Shown: positions 24,247-32,216, counted from the stretch's first letter. The stretch is 32,216 bases of DNA from an uncultured Aggregatibacter sp. (GCF_901873365.1 NZ_CABFLM010000051.1:1-32216); one strand, 5' to 3'. A program made the numbers and translations. The notes: generated by a model from the sequence alone, not told the origin.

Positions 24247-25098
24247 TTAGACACTTATTGCAGTTTTTAATTTTTTCAGTGCGTTGGTTTCGAGCTGACG
24301 AACACGTTCGGCAGAAATATTGTATTTTGCTGCCAAATCTTGCAACGTCGCTTTGGTTTCATCCAACCAACGTGCTTTGATAATGTCTTGACTACGAGCA
24401 TCCAAGTTATCCAAAGCGACAGCAAGTCGGTCGGTAGCTTGTGCTTCGTAATTTTCATTTTCTAATTCCGCTGCAAAATTGGAGCTTTTATCTTCCAAGT
24501 ATAATGCCGGTGCATAGGTTTCTTCATCATGATCATCGGTTGGTAAATCAAAGGTGACATCCGCCCCGGTCATGCGCGATTCCATTTCCACCACATCTTG
24601 CGGAGAAACGCCTAGCTCATTGGCTACCATATCCACTTCGTTTTCATTAAACCAACCTAAGCGCTGTTTTGTTTTACGTAGATTAAAGAACAACTTACGT
24701 TGCGCTTTGGTCGTTGCGACTTTCACAATACGCCAGTTACGTAAAACGTATTCGTGAATTTCCGCTTTGATCCAATGCACCGCAAAAGACACTAAGCGAA
24801 CACCGACCTCCGGGTTAAAACGCTTAACCGCTTTCATTAAACCGATATTGCCTTCTTGAATTAAATCCGCTTGTGGCAAGCCATAACCGGAATAGCCACG
24901 GGCAACATGGATAACGAAGCGCAAGTGAGATAACACGAGTTTTTTTGCCGCTTCAATATCTTCGTGGTAATACAAACGTTCCGCGAGTTCCTTTTCCTCT
25001 TCCGCCGTTAACATCGGGTATTCGTTCGCTGCGCGAATATAGGCTTCTAAGCTTCCTTGGGGAACTAACATCATGGTTTGAGTTTCTTTATCCATCAT
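24247..25098 (-). CDS. rpoH: RNA polymerase sigma-32 factor (heat shock)
   Basis: A 283-residue heat-shock sigma factor. Region 2 (GYGLPQADLIQEGNIGLMKAVKRF, then RLVSFAVHWIKAEIHEYVLRNW) and the RpoH box after it (QRKLFFNLRKTKQRLGW) are nearly identical to E. coli. Region 4 ends in a helix-turn-helix with NISAERVRQLETNALKKL. The start at 25098 aligns with the E. coli N-terminus, though ATG 25095 has better spacing to AAGGA. A promoter (25138-25165) lies close upstream. The gene stands alone and is flanked by two copies of one intergenic repeat. Confidence 0.98.
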   Translation of the reverse strand: MMDKETQTMMLVPQGSLEAYIRAANEYPMLTAEEEKELAERLYYHEDIEAAKKLVLSHLRFVIHVARGYSGYGLPQADLIQEGNIGLMKAVKRFNPEVGVRLVSFAVHWIKAEIHEYVLRNWRIVKVATTKAQRKLFFNLRKTKQRLGWFNENEVDMVANELGVSPQDVVEMESRMTGADVTFDLPTDDHDEETYAPALYLEDKSSNFAAELENENYEAQATDRLAVALDNLDARSQDIIKARWLDETKATLQDLAAKYNISAERVRQLETNALKKLKTAISV

Positions 25099-25137
25099 CT
25101 TCCTTCTTACTTACATCACCAAGCTTGATTAAGCTCA

Positions 25138-25165
25138 GTTATAACATAATTCATCAGAATTTCAA
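25138..25165 (-). promoter_or_regulatory. Predicted sigma-70 promoter of rpoH
   Basis: Read on the minus strand: -35 TTGAAA (25165-25160), a 16-bp spacer, and -10 TATAAC (25143-25138), about 40 bases before the rpoH start. Both hexamers match the consensus at 5 of 6 positions or nearly so. A prediction from sequence only. Confidence 0.6.
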
Positions 25166-25245
25166 TCGGTTTGGACGATTGAATTCTATCATTTCACGGT
25201 TAATATGACCTATTTTTAGCCTAAAAGTTCTTTTATTTGTTAAAA

Positions 25246-25343
25246 AAAGTGCGGTCACAAAATCCAACGGATTTTGAACGTTGGCTTTATTAATGGCTCC
25301 ATTGGGGCAACAATCGAACTTGATTCGATGGTGAGTCATTTTT
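25246..25343 (+). repeat. Intergenic repeat flanking rpoH, copy 2
   Basis: It opens with the uptake sequence (25247-25255) and the same CAAAATCC-AAC-GGATTTTG hairpin as copy 1, and stays similar to copy 1 for nearly 100 bases, with scattered substitutions increasing toward the right end. It lies between rpoH and brnQ, and no gene-like frame fits it. Confidence 0.8.
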
Positions 25344-25382
25344 TGCCTGTTTTTTCTTTATTTACGCTTGCTGAAAAAAGCA

Positions 25383-26684
25383 TTACGTAGCACGTTTTTT
25401 GCTAACCAACATGGTTAAGAACATCACGACTAACGCCGGCACTAACCACGCCAAACCATTATCATATAATGGGAAATTGCCAAGGAATTGTTTCACGCCG
25501 TCAGACAATAATCCTACGTTATTTAAGCTGTCGCACAAACTAAAACACACGGTGACCGCAATCGTGGCGTTATAGGTTAATTTTACGCATGGTAATTTAG
25601 CACGGACGAACTGCAACACTACCAACATGATTGCCACCGGATAAATTAATAACAATGCAGGAATCGTCACTTGTAATAATTTCGTTAAGCCGTTTTCGGA
25701 AATGATGGTCGTCATGACAGTAAACACCACCACCCAGAAAGAATATGGCAAGCGGTTGGAGAATTTAGCGAAATAGTAAGCACAAGCACTGGTCACGCCT
25801 ACTAAGGTGGTTAAACTTGCTAAGAAGATGATACCGGACATAATCCAAGAACCTTCTTTACCGAATAACACGTTCACATAACGAGAAAAAATTTGACCGC
25901 CGTTGCTGACGCCTTGCGCCACTTGGTCACTGGTCGCACCAAGATAGAAAAGGGAGAAATAAAGTGCGGCTAATAAAACCACTGAAATGCCGCCGGCGGA
26001 TATGGTGTAACGCATGATTTTTTGCGGTTCAGTGATATTTTTTGCACTTAACGCACGAGCCACAATGCCACCGAAAGCAATCGCTGCCAAGACATCCATG
26101 GTTTGGTAACCGCTAATTAAACCGGTGGTCAATGCTGAACTGTCCGCATAGCTTTTGCTTGGCGCGACAATATCCGACAAGGGAGAGATAAAGACGGTTA
26201 CGGTCACCACCACCAATAATACCAACAAGGCCGGGGTCATAAATTTACCCACGCTGGAAATAATGGTGTTCGGTTTCAGCATAAATAGCATGGCGATAAT
26301 GTTAAAGACTACCGCAAAAATCAGATGATTTACTGACGTGTCTGCCACTATATCAAGTGGTACAAACGCCATTTCGTATGCGACGTTGGTAATGCGTGGC
26401 ATCGCAAACGTAGAACCGATGACCAAATACAACGTGGCTAAAAATAAGACCTCTGCCCATTTAGGAAGGTCGCGGGTGAGTTCTTCGCCACGACCTAACA
26501 CAGACACTACAACCAGCGTGATAAACGGCATTAATACGCCGGTGAGCACAAATCCCAAGGCGGCTGTTGCCCAATGTTGCCCTGCCGTGTAGCCTTCCAT
26601 CGGCGGAAAAATAATGTTTCCTGCGCCTAAAAACAGGGCGAAAATCATCATGCCTAAAACAAGAATATCTTTGCGTGAAAACAT
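25383..26684 (-). CDS. brnQ: Branched-chain amino acid transporter BrnQ
   Basis: A 433-residue integral membrane protein of the LIVCS family, a Na+- or proton-coupled carrier for leucine, isoleucine and valine. About 12 hydrophobic segments are visible. The N-terminal signature MIFALFLGAGNIIFPPMEGYTAGQ is divided by an unwound Gly-Ala-Gly helix typical of the fold, and GYQTMDVLAAIAFGGIV lies mid-protein. E. coli BrnQ is 439 residues. It is transcribed alone, divergent from pyrG. A near-match to the uptake sequence lies inside. Confidence 0.96.
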   Translation of the reverse strand: MFSRKDILVLGMMIFALFLGAGNIIFPPMEGYTAGQHWATAALGFVLTGVLMPFITLVVVSVLGRGEELTRDLPKWAEVLFLATLYLVIGSTFAMPRITNVAYEMAFVPLDIVADTSVNHLIFAVVFNIIAMLFMLKPNTIISSVGKFMTPALLVLLVVVTVTVFISPLSDIVAPSKSYADSSALTTGLISGYQTMDVLAAIAFGGIVARALSAKNITEPQKIMRYTISAGGISVVLLAALYFSLFYLGATSDQVAQGVSNGGQIFSRYVNVLFGKEGSWIMSGIIFLASLTTLVGVTSACAYYFAKFSNRLPYSFWVVVFTVMTTIISENGLTKLLQVTIPALLLIYPVAIMLVVLQFVRAKLPCVKLTYNATIAVTVCFSLCDSLNNVGLLSDGVKQFLGNFPLYDNGLAWLVPALVVMFLTMLVSKKRAT

Positions 26685-26927
26685 AATCGTTTCTCTTCAG
26701 TAATAAAATAAAGACGCATTTCGGATTCTACTATAAAAGCCTGATTATTCGTAACGAAACGATGAAAAACACATAAAAAACATTGTATTATTTGACCGCA
26801 CTTTTCCTGTAATTCTCCGTTCGGCAATTGAGTTCATTCTGCCTTTGTTGTAAACTACGCTCCCGTCTTGATAGATTATATTTATCCTAATTTTCCATCC
26901 ATCCCAATAGCAACAAATAGGTTTCTT

Positions 26928-28562
26928 ATGGCTACCAATTATATTTTCGTCACAGGCGGCGTAGTTTCTTCGCTTGGTAAAGGCATTGCAGCGGCATCAC
27001 TTGCGGCAATCTTAGAAGCGCGTGGCTTGAACGTCACGATCATGAAACTCGACCCTTATATCAACGTCGATCCGGGCACCATGAGCCCGACTCAGCACGG
27101 TGAAGTTTTCGTGACCCAAGACGGCGCGGAAACCGATTTAGATTTAGGTCACTACGAACGTTTTATTCGTACCAAAATGACCAAACGTAACAACTTCACG
27201 ACCGGTAAAATCTATTCCGAAGTGTTACGCAAAGAGCGTCGCGGTGACTATCTCGGCGCGACCATTCAAGTGATTCCACACATTACCAACGAAATTAAAG
27301 CGCGCGTGATTGATGGCGCAGCGGGGCATGATGTGGCCATCGTAGAAGTAGGTGGCACCGTAGGCGATATTGAATCCCTCCCGTTCTTGGAAGCCTTGCG
27401 CCAACTTGCCGTACAAGTGGGACGTGAACGCACGATTTTCATGCACTTAACGCTTGTTCCTTATATTCCGACCGCCGGCGAAGTCAAAACCAAACCAACA
27501 CAACATTCCGTGAAAGAATTGTTGTCCATCGGCATTCAACCGGACGTGCTGATTTGCCGTTCCGACCGCATGATTCCACCAAATGAACGCGCTAAAATTG
27601 CTTTATTCTGTAACGTGCCGGAACGCGCGGTGATTTCGTTAAAGGATGTGTCTTCCATTTACCAAATTCCGGCACTCTTGAAATCTCAAGGATTGGACGA
27701 TTTCATTTGCAATCGCTTCCACTTAACTTGCCCGGAAGCCGATTTATCCGAATGGGAACAAGTGTTGTATCAACAAGCCAACCCGACAGGCGAAGTCACT
27801 ATCGGTATGGTGGGTAAATACACCGAATTGCCGGATGCGTATAAATCCGTAAACGAAGCGTTAAAACACGCCGGTTTGAAAAATCGCTTGAACGTCAACA
27901 TCAAATACATCGACTCACAAGACGTGGAAACCAAAGGCGTTGACATCTTAAAAGGTTTAGACGGTATTTTAGTGCCAGGCGGCTTCGGCTATCGCGGTGT
28001 CGAAGGCAAAATTCTGACTGCCCAATATGCGCGTGAAAACAACATTCCCTATTTAGGTATTTGCTTAGGGATGCAAGTGGCACTCATTGAGTTCGCCCGT
28101 CATGTTGCCGGCATGAGCCAGGCAAACTCTTCCGAATTTGACCGCACTTGTGAACAACCGGTAGTCGGGTTAATTACCGAATGGCAAGATGCTGACGGTA
28201 ATAAAGAAGTCCGTAGTGATGAATCCGATTTAGGCGGCACCATGCGTCTTGGCGCACAAAAATGCCATTTAATTGAAGGCAGTTTAGCACGCAAATTATA
28301 TGGCGCCGAAACTATCGAAGAACGCCATCGTCACCGTTACGAAGTCAATAATGTCTTGCTTCCGCAAATCGAAAAAGCAGGCTTAAAGGTGACTGGTTTA
28401 TCCGCCGATAAGAAACTGGTGGAAATCATTGAAGTGCCGAACCACCCTTGGTTTGTTGCTTGCCAATTCCACCCGGAATTCACGTCCACGCCACGTGATG
28501 GGCATCCATTATTCGAAGGCTTTGTGAAAGCGGCAAAAGAGAATCAGAAAAAATCTGATTAG
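26928..28562 (+). CDS. pyrG: CTP synthase
   Basis: A 544-residue CTP synthase, which aminates UTP to CTP using glutamine. The N-terminal synthetase domain begins TNYIFVTGGVVSSLGKG (nucleotide loop). The C-terminal glutamine amidotransferase domain has the nucleophile Cys379 in GICLGMQ and the His-Glu pair in CQFHPEF. The start at 26928 is chosen because it gives the invariant MATNYIFVTGG; the frame stays open for 20 codons upstream with no family similarity. E. coli PyrG is 545 residues. In many relatives eno follows, but here a terminator and convergent tkt follow. Uptake sequences lie at 26795 (upstream) and 28141. Confidence 0.98.
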   Translation: MATNYIFVTGGVVSSLGKGIAAASLAAILEARGLNVTIMKLDPYINVDPGTMSPTQHGEVFVTQDGAETDLDLGHYERFIRTKMTKRNNFTTGKIYSEVLRKERRGDYLGATIQVIPHITNEIKARVIDGAAGHDVAIVEVGGTVGDIESLPFLEALRQLAVQVGRERTIFMHLTLVPYIPTAGEVKTKPTQHSVKELLSIGIQPDVLICRSDRMIPPNERAKIALFCNVPERAVISLKDVSSIYQIPALLKSQGLDDFICNRFHLTCPEADLSEWEQVLYQQANPTGEVTIGMVGKYTELPDAYKSVNEALKHAGLKNRLNVNIKYIDSQDVETKGVDILKGLDGILVPGGFGYRGVEGKILTAQYARENNIPYLGICLGMQVALIEFARHVAGMSQANSSEFDRTCEQPVVGLITEWQDADGNKEVRSDESDLGGTMRLGAQKCHLIEGSLARKLYGAETIEERHRHRYEVNNVLLPQIEKAGLKVTGLSADKKLVEIIEVPNHPWFVACQFHPEFTSTPRDGHPLFEGFVKAAKENQKKSD

Positions 28563-28584
28563 TGGTTTTTTAGAACATAAGAAA

Positions 28585-28608
28585 AAAGGCAGGGTAACCT
28601 GCCTTTGT
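28585..28608 (+). terminator. pyrG terminator
   Basis: AAAGGCAGG (28585-28593) pairs with CCTGCCTTT (28598-28606) around a 4-nt loop, about 20 bases after pyrG. The tail is a short T-poor run (GTGCTTTCT), so strength is uncertain. Confidence 0.7.
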
Positions 28609-28638
28609 GCTTTCTATGATGGATTTAAAATGCCAAGA

Positions 28639-28686
28639 AACAACAGAAAAAAGCCGAACAGTGATTTTACTGTTCGGCCTGTTGTT
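28639..28686 (-). terminator. tkt terminator
   Basis: Read on the minus strand, GCCGAACAGT and ACTGTTCGGC form a perfect 10-bp stem with a 6-nt loop (28653-28678), followed by TTTTTT. A second arm pair outside it (AACAACAG 28639-28646 and CTGTTGTT 28679-28686) makes a longer structure with the T-run as a bulge. Confidence 0.88.
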
Positions 28687-28704
28687 TTAAAGTGCGATCA
28701 GAAA

Positions 28705-30702
28705 TTAAAGAATTTCTTTTGCTTTAGCGACCACATTATCCACCGTAAAACCAAAGAGTTTGAACAATTGGTCTGCTGGTGCGGATTCACCGAAACTGTT
28801 CATACCAACGATACGACCGTTGAAACCGACGTATTTGTACCAGAAATCGGCAATGCCCGCTTCAACAGCCACACGTTTAGTTACCGCACTTGGCAATACG
28901 GCTTCGCGATAAGCCTTGTCTTGTTTGTCGAACACGTTGGTACTTGGCATTGAAACCACACGGATTTTTTTGCCTTCTGCGGTTAATTGTTCTGCGGCTT
29001 TCACTGCCAATTCCACTTCAGAACCGGTCGCAATGAAAATCAGATCCGGCGTGCCGGCACAGTCTTTTAATACATAAGCACCGCGCGCTACGTTAGCTAA
29101 TTGCTCAGAAGTGCGGTCCATTTGTGCCAAGTTTTGACGGGTGAAAATTAATGCGCTTGGGCCATCAGTTCTTTCAATCGCCGCTTTCCAAGCAATCGCC
29201 GATTCTACTTGGTCGCAAGGGCGCCATGTGTTCAAGTTCGGGATTAAACGCAATGCGGAGGTTTGTTCAACCGGTTGGTGGGTTGGACCGTCTTCACCTA
29301 AACCAATGGAATCATGGGTGAACACGAATAAGCTGCGTTGTTTCATTAATGCCGCCATGCGAATCGCGTTGTGAGCGTATTCCATGAACATGAGGAACGT
29401 TGCGCCATAAGGGATGAAACCGCCATGAAGCGCGATACCGTTCATGATTGCCGCCATACCGAACTCGCGTACGCCGTAGTTGAGGTAGTTACCATCTACG
29501 TTTTGAGTTGCACGGATTGGTTTGGAGCCGGACCAAAGGGTCAAGTTAGAGCTTGCCAAGTCGGCAGAACCACCAAGTAATTCCGGTAACACTTTTGCAT
29601 AAGCTTCAATAGCATTTTGTGAGGCTTTGCGGCTTGCAATGCTTGCCGGGTTCGCTTGTAAATGGTCAATGAACGCTTGAGATTCTTTTGCCCAATCTGC
29701 CGGCAATTTTTTCTCCATGCGACGGGTAAATTCAGCGGCTAATTCCGGATAGGCTTTCGCATAAGCAGCGAATTTTTCATGCCAGGCTTTTTCTAACTCT
29801 GCGCCTTTTGCTTTCGCATCCCATTGTGCATAAATATCGGCTGGGATCTCAAACGGTGCGTAATCCCAGTTTAGAGCTTTACGGGTTAATGCGATTTCTT
29901 CATCACCTAATGGCGCGCCGTGGCAATCGTGAGAGTTGGATTTATTCGGAGAACCGAAACCGATAATAGTTTTACAAATAATTAAGGTCGGTTTGTTGGT
30001 TTCTGCTTGCGCTTGTTTAATCGCCTCAATGATTTGTGCCGGGTTGTGACCGTCGATTGCCGGAATCACTTGCCAGCCGTAAGCTTCAAAGCGTTTTTGT
30101 GTATCATCGGTAAACCAACCGTCAACATGGCCATCGATAGAAATGTTATTGTCATCGTAGAAGGCAATTAATTTACCTAAGCCCAAGGTACCTGCTAAAG
30201 AACAAGCCTCGTGGGAAATCCCTTCCATTAAACAGCCATCGCCCAAGAAAACATAGGTGTGATGATCTACGATGTTATGACCGTCACGGTTAAATTGACC
30301 CGCTAACGTTTTCTCTGCAATCGCCATACCGACTGCGTTGGTGATGCCTTGACCTAGTGGGCCTGTGGTGGTTTCAACGCCTGGTGTGTAACCAAATTCA
30401 GGGTGTCCCGGAGTTTTGGAATGTAATTGACGGAATTGTTTTAAATCTTCAATAGATACATCGTAACCGCTTAAATGTAACAAGCTGTAAATCAGCATAG
30501 AACCGTGGCCGTTAGATAGCACGAAGCGGTCACGGTTAGCCCATTGCGGGTTGGTTGGGTTGTGATGTAAAAAATCACGCCATAATACTTCTGCGATATC
30601 CGCCATGCCCATCGGTGCGCCCGGGTGACCGGATTTGGCTTTTTGCACCGAGTCCATACTTAAAAAACGAATGGCATTGGCGAGTTGTTGACGAGTTGAC
30701 AT
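28705..30702 (-). CDS. tkt: Transketolase
   Basis: A 665-residue thiamine-diphosphate enzyme that moves two-carbon units between sugars in the pentose phosphate pathway. Conserved features are KAKSGHPGAPMGMADIAEVLW, the cofactor motif GDGCLMEGISHEA near residue 155 continuing to YDDNNISIDGH, and the pyrimidine-binding half with GVREFGMAAIMNG and HDSIGLGEDGPTHQPVEQ. The start at 30702 is preferred over one 15 codons upstream because AGGAGG lies 5 bases before it and the family N-terminus follows (MSTRQQLANAI). It lies 129 bases downstream of tal on the same strand, so the two probably form one operon. Uptake sequences lie at 28883 and 29109. Confidence 0.97.
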   Translation of the reverse strand: MSTRQQLANAIRFLSMDSVQKAKSGHPGAPMGMADIAEVLWRDFLHHNPTNPQWANRDRFVLSNGHGSMLIYSLLHLSGYDVSIEDLKQFRQLHSKTPGHPEFGYTPGVETTTGPLGQGITNAVGMAIAEKTLAGQFNRDGHNIVDHHTYVFLGDGCLMEGISHEACSLAGTLGLGKLIAFYDDNNISIDGHVDGWFTDDTQKRFEAYGWQVIPAIDGHNPAQIIEAIKQAQAETNKPTLIICKTIIGFGSPNKSNSHDCHGAPLGDEEIALTRKALNWDYAPFEIPADIYAQWDAKAKGAELEKAWHEKFAAYAKAYPELAAEFTRRMEKKLPADWAKESQAFIDHLQANPASIASRKASQNAIEAYAKVLPELLGGSADLASSNLTLWSGSKPIRATQNVDGNYLNYGVREFGMAAIMNGIALHGGFIPYGATFLMFMEYAHNAIRMAALMKQRSLFVFTHDSIGLGEDGPTHQPVEQTSALRLIPNLNTWRPCDQVESAIAWKAAIERTDGPSALIFTRQNLAQMDRTSEQLANVARGAYVLKDCAGTPDLIFIATGSEVELAVKAAEQLTAEGKKIRVVSMPSTNVFDKQDKAYREAVLPSAVTKRVAVEAGIADFWYKYVGFNGRIVGMNSFGESAPADQLFKLFGFTVDNVVAKAKEIL

Positions 30703-30751
30703 TGTGCCTCCTGATTGAGATAAATTGACAAAATAGGGTGTGCTCATAAAA

Positions 30752-30805
30752 AAGTGCGGTCAGATTTTTCGGCGTTTTTAAACACAGAAAATTTCCACCG
30801 CACTT
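30752..30805 (-). repeat. Inverted uptake-sequence pair between tal and tkt
   Basis: AAGTGCGGT (30752-30760) and ACCGCACTT (30797-30805) can form a 9-11 bp stem around a 36-nt loop that pairs only weakly. In the minus-strand transcript it lies between the tal stop and the tkt start and could act as a partial terminator or as an RNA-stability element. Confidence 0.6.
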
Positions 30806-30831
30806 TTGCTTAATACATAACTAATAAACCA

Positions 30832-31785
30832 TTACCATTTAGACAGTAACATCTCTTCTAATTTGCCTTGGTCAACGGCAAATTTACGAATACCCTCGGC
30901 CAGTTTTTCCACTGCCATCGCATCGCTGTTATGCTGCCAATAGAATTCCGCTTCGGTTAATGGTTGCGGTTTGGCTTGTACTTCGCCTTGGAAACCCAGT
31001 TTTCTCACTACCGCGTTTGGGGTTTCATGTAAGGTTTTTAACAACGGCGGAGCAATAGTTAAACGGTCACAGCCGGCTAATTCAATGATTTCGCCTACAT
31101 TACGGAAACTTGCGCCCATCACTACCGTTTTGTAGCCATATTGTTTGTAGTAATTGTAAATTTTGGTCACAGAAATCACGCCCGGATCTTCTGCCGGTGC
31201 GTATTCTTTTTTATCGGTGTTGGCTTTGTACCAGTCTAAAATGCGGCCCACAAATGGCGAGATCAAATAAACGCCCGCTTCTGCACAAGCACGTGCTTGC
31301 GCTTCGGAGAATAATAATGTCAGGTTACAGTTGATACCTTCTTTTTCTAAGATTTCCGCAGCACGGATACCTTGCCATGTAGAGGCGATTTTAATCAAAA
31401 TACGATTTTTATTAATGCCTGCCGCTTCATACAACGCAATCAGTTTTCTCGCTTTCGCCACTGTTGCATCGGTGTCATAAGAAAGACGCGCATCCACTTC
31501 AGTAGAAACACGACCAGGAACTAATTTTAAGATTTCCAAACCAATGTTAACTGCCAATTTATCTTCTGCATCAACAAGTTGCTGTGCTTTGTCCTGACTT
31601 TGTTGTTTACCATAAGCAATTGCTTCATCAATCAATGGCGCATACTGAGGTAACGCTGCCGCACTCAAAATCAAGGACGGATTCGTTGTGGCATCTTCAG
31701 GTTTATATTGACGAATGGCATCAATGTCACCGGTATCGGCAACAACAACGGTAAGTTCGCGAAGAGAATCTAACTGGTTAGTCAT
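30832..31785 (-). CDS. tal: Transaldolase
   Basis: A 317-residue class I transaldolase, which transfers a dihydroxyacetone unit between sugar phosphates. The Schiff-base lysine is Lys132 in ILIKIASTWQGI, the same number as in E. coli TalB (317 residues). Other signatures are DATTNPSLIL (residues 31-40) and GRVSTEVDARLSYD. Together with tkt next to it, it forms the reversible non-oxidative branch of the pentose phosphate pathway. Confidence 0.98.
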   Translation of the reverse strand: MTNQLDSLRELTVVVADTGDIDAIRQYKPEDATTNPSLILSAAALPQYAPLIDEAIAYGKQQSQDKAQQLVDAEDKLAVNIGLEILKLVPGRVSTEVDARLSYDTDATVAKARKLIALYEAAGINKNRILIKIASTWQGIRAAEILEKEGINCNLTLLFSEAQARACAEAGVYLISPFVGRILDWYKANTDKKEYAPAEDPGVISVTKIYNYYKQYGYKTVVMGASFRNVGEIIELAGCDRLTIAPPLLKTLHETPNAVVRKLGFQGEVQAKPQPLTEAEFYWQHNSDAMAVEKLAEGIRKFAVDQGKLEEMLLSKW

Positions 31786-32059
31786 AATGTATTCCTTATG
31801 TATTCCTTTAATTGGAGGATGGGAAACGAGTTGAATCGTTAAGAAAGCTATGTTTTATTCATAGCAGAAATCGTTAAAAAATATAACCGCACTTGTTATA
31901 GAAAGCAACTCTTAAAAAGCGTGTTCATAATAATGAAATCAATAGGTTTCGTCTTTAAGAACAGGTTGGATACTAAGGATCGCTGAGGTAAAGAATGTTG
32001 TTAATTTGATTAAATTATCTTCAATCAAAACAAAAAATGAAAAAAAAGCTAAAAAGGGG
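31786..32059. other. Non-coding stretch between tal and the rRNA promoter
   Basis: These 274 bases hold the tal promoter region on the minus strand, an uptake sequence (31886-31894), and on the right an A-rich tract (about 32000-32056) that looks like the UP element of the rRNA promoter. No gene is seen. Confidence 0.6.
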
Positions 32060-32087
32060 TTGCGTGGATATAAAAAATGCCTATAAT
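32060..32087 (+). promoter_or_regulatory. rRNA operon promoter
   Basis: -35 TTGCGT (32060-32065), a 16-bp spacer, and a perfect -10 TATAAT (32082-32087). A-tracts upstream resemble an UP element. A GC-rich stretch is not obvious between the -10 and the expected start near 32094. The downstream sequence is an rRNA leader, which makes the assignment strong. Confidence 0.88.
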
Positions 32088-32097
32088 ACGCCACCAC

Positions 32098-32140
32098 AAC
32101 GACGCGCCGTTGTAAAGCATTAAGCAGCGCGTCGTTTTTT
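32098..32140 (+). terminator. Terminator-like hairpin at the start of the rRNA leader
   Basis: AACGACGCGC (32098-32107) and GCGCGTCGTT (32127-32136) form a perfect 10-bp stem with a 19-nt loop, followed directly by TTTT. It lies within about 5-10 bases of the expected transcription start and just before boxA. Confidence 0.8.
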
Positions 32141-32152
32141 GTTCTTTAACAA
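32140..32152 (+). promoter_or_regulatory. rRNA antitermination boxA
   Basis: TGTTCTTTAACAA closely resembles the boxA element of gamma-proteobacterial rRNA leaders (TGCTCTTTAACAA), and the following stretch to GTGTGGGCACTT is also conserved there. It recruits Nus factors for rRNA antitermination. Confidence 0.88.
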
Positions 32153-32210
32153 TCAATCAGACAAACTGTGTGGGCACTTGAAGATTCGTTTTTATCATTA
32201 AAGAATTTTA

Positions 32211-32216
32211 AAATTG
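32211..32216 (+). rRNA. rrs: 16S ribosomal RNA, first bases (partial)
   Basis: The window ends AAATTG, which equals the first bases of gamma-proteobacterial 16S rRNA. With the boxA leader immediately before it, this marks the 5' end of a second rRNA operon, truncated by the window edge. Six bases alone would not be enough; the leader supports it. Confidence 0.7.

Noticed and set aside
26868..26927. Upstream start for pyrG
   Set aside because: The 20 extra residues have no match to the CTP synthase N-terminus, which begins at the ATG at 26928.

Overview
The window is about 32 kb of chromosome from a gamma-proteobacterium of the family Pasteurellaceae, most likely Aggregatibacter or a close Haemophilus relative. 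The main evidence is the Haemophilus-type DNA uptake sequence AAGTGCGGT (or its complement), which I count at 26 exact positions where chance predicts well under one. Also consistent are the tmRNA tag ANDEQYALAA, the gene content, and a Hap-like autotransporter. The window opens inside a 5S rRNA gene and closes on what look like the first bases of a 16S rRNA gene. Both rRNA genes are on the + strand, so this is the spacer between two rRNA operons, or an assembly contig cut at rRNA repeats.

Layout. 1-4.8 kb (minus strand): corA (Mg2+ transport), lptE-holA (LPS assembly lipoprotein and DNA polymerase III delta), and a HerA-like ATPase of the YjgR type. 4.9-8.6 kb (plus): a compact run of small housekeeping genes (MOSC protein, YchJ-like SEC-C protein, YihY/BrkB membrane protein, an AT-rich orphan, dtd, yggT, yggU), several joined by 4-bp ATGA overlaps. 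8.7-9.5 kb: tmRNA (ssrA) and a non-coding tract with degenerate repeats. 9.5-21.3 kb (plus): glyQ and glyS, normally close neighbours, here about 8.7 kb apart. Between them lie a heme-binding beta-barrel protein, a glutaredoxin-like protein, a 1623-residue Hap/IgA-protease-type autotransporter with 28 tandem 13-residue repeats, a periplasmic histidine acid phosphatase, a DUF559 nuclease-like gene followed by a palindromic repeat array, and an OsmC protein. 21.4-25.1 kb: mutS (+) facing rpoH (-). 25.4-28.6 kb: brnQ (-) divergent from pyrG (+). 28.7-31.8 kb (minus): tal and tkt of the non-oxidative pentose phosphate pathway. 32.0-32.2 kb: rRNA promoter, leader hairpin, boxA and the 16S start.

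Most of the window is core metabolism and information processing. The accessory part is the glyQ-glyS gap, which carries surface and periplasmic functions plus a putative small mobile repeat family. Points most worth a second look: (1) the DUF559 gene whose 3' end and downstream hairpin module are tandemly duplicated, with a third inverted copy and a nested hairpin insertion; (2) a 29% GC, in-frame segment in glyS that adds about 34 residues; (3) the long charged helical stalk of the autotransporter; (4) direct repeats on both sides of rpoH; (5) an AT-rich orphan gene fitted between yihY and dtd; and (6) a terminator-like hairpin at the very start of the rRNA leader.
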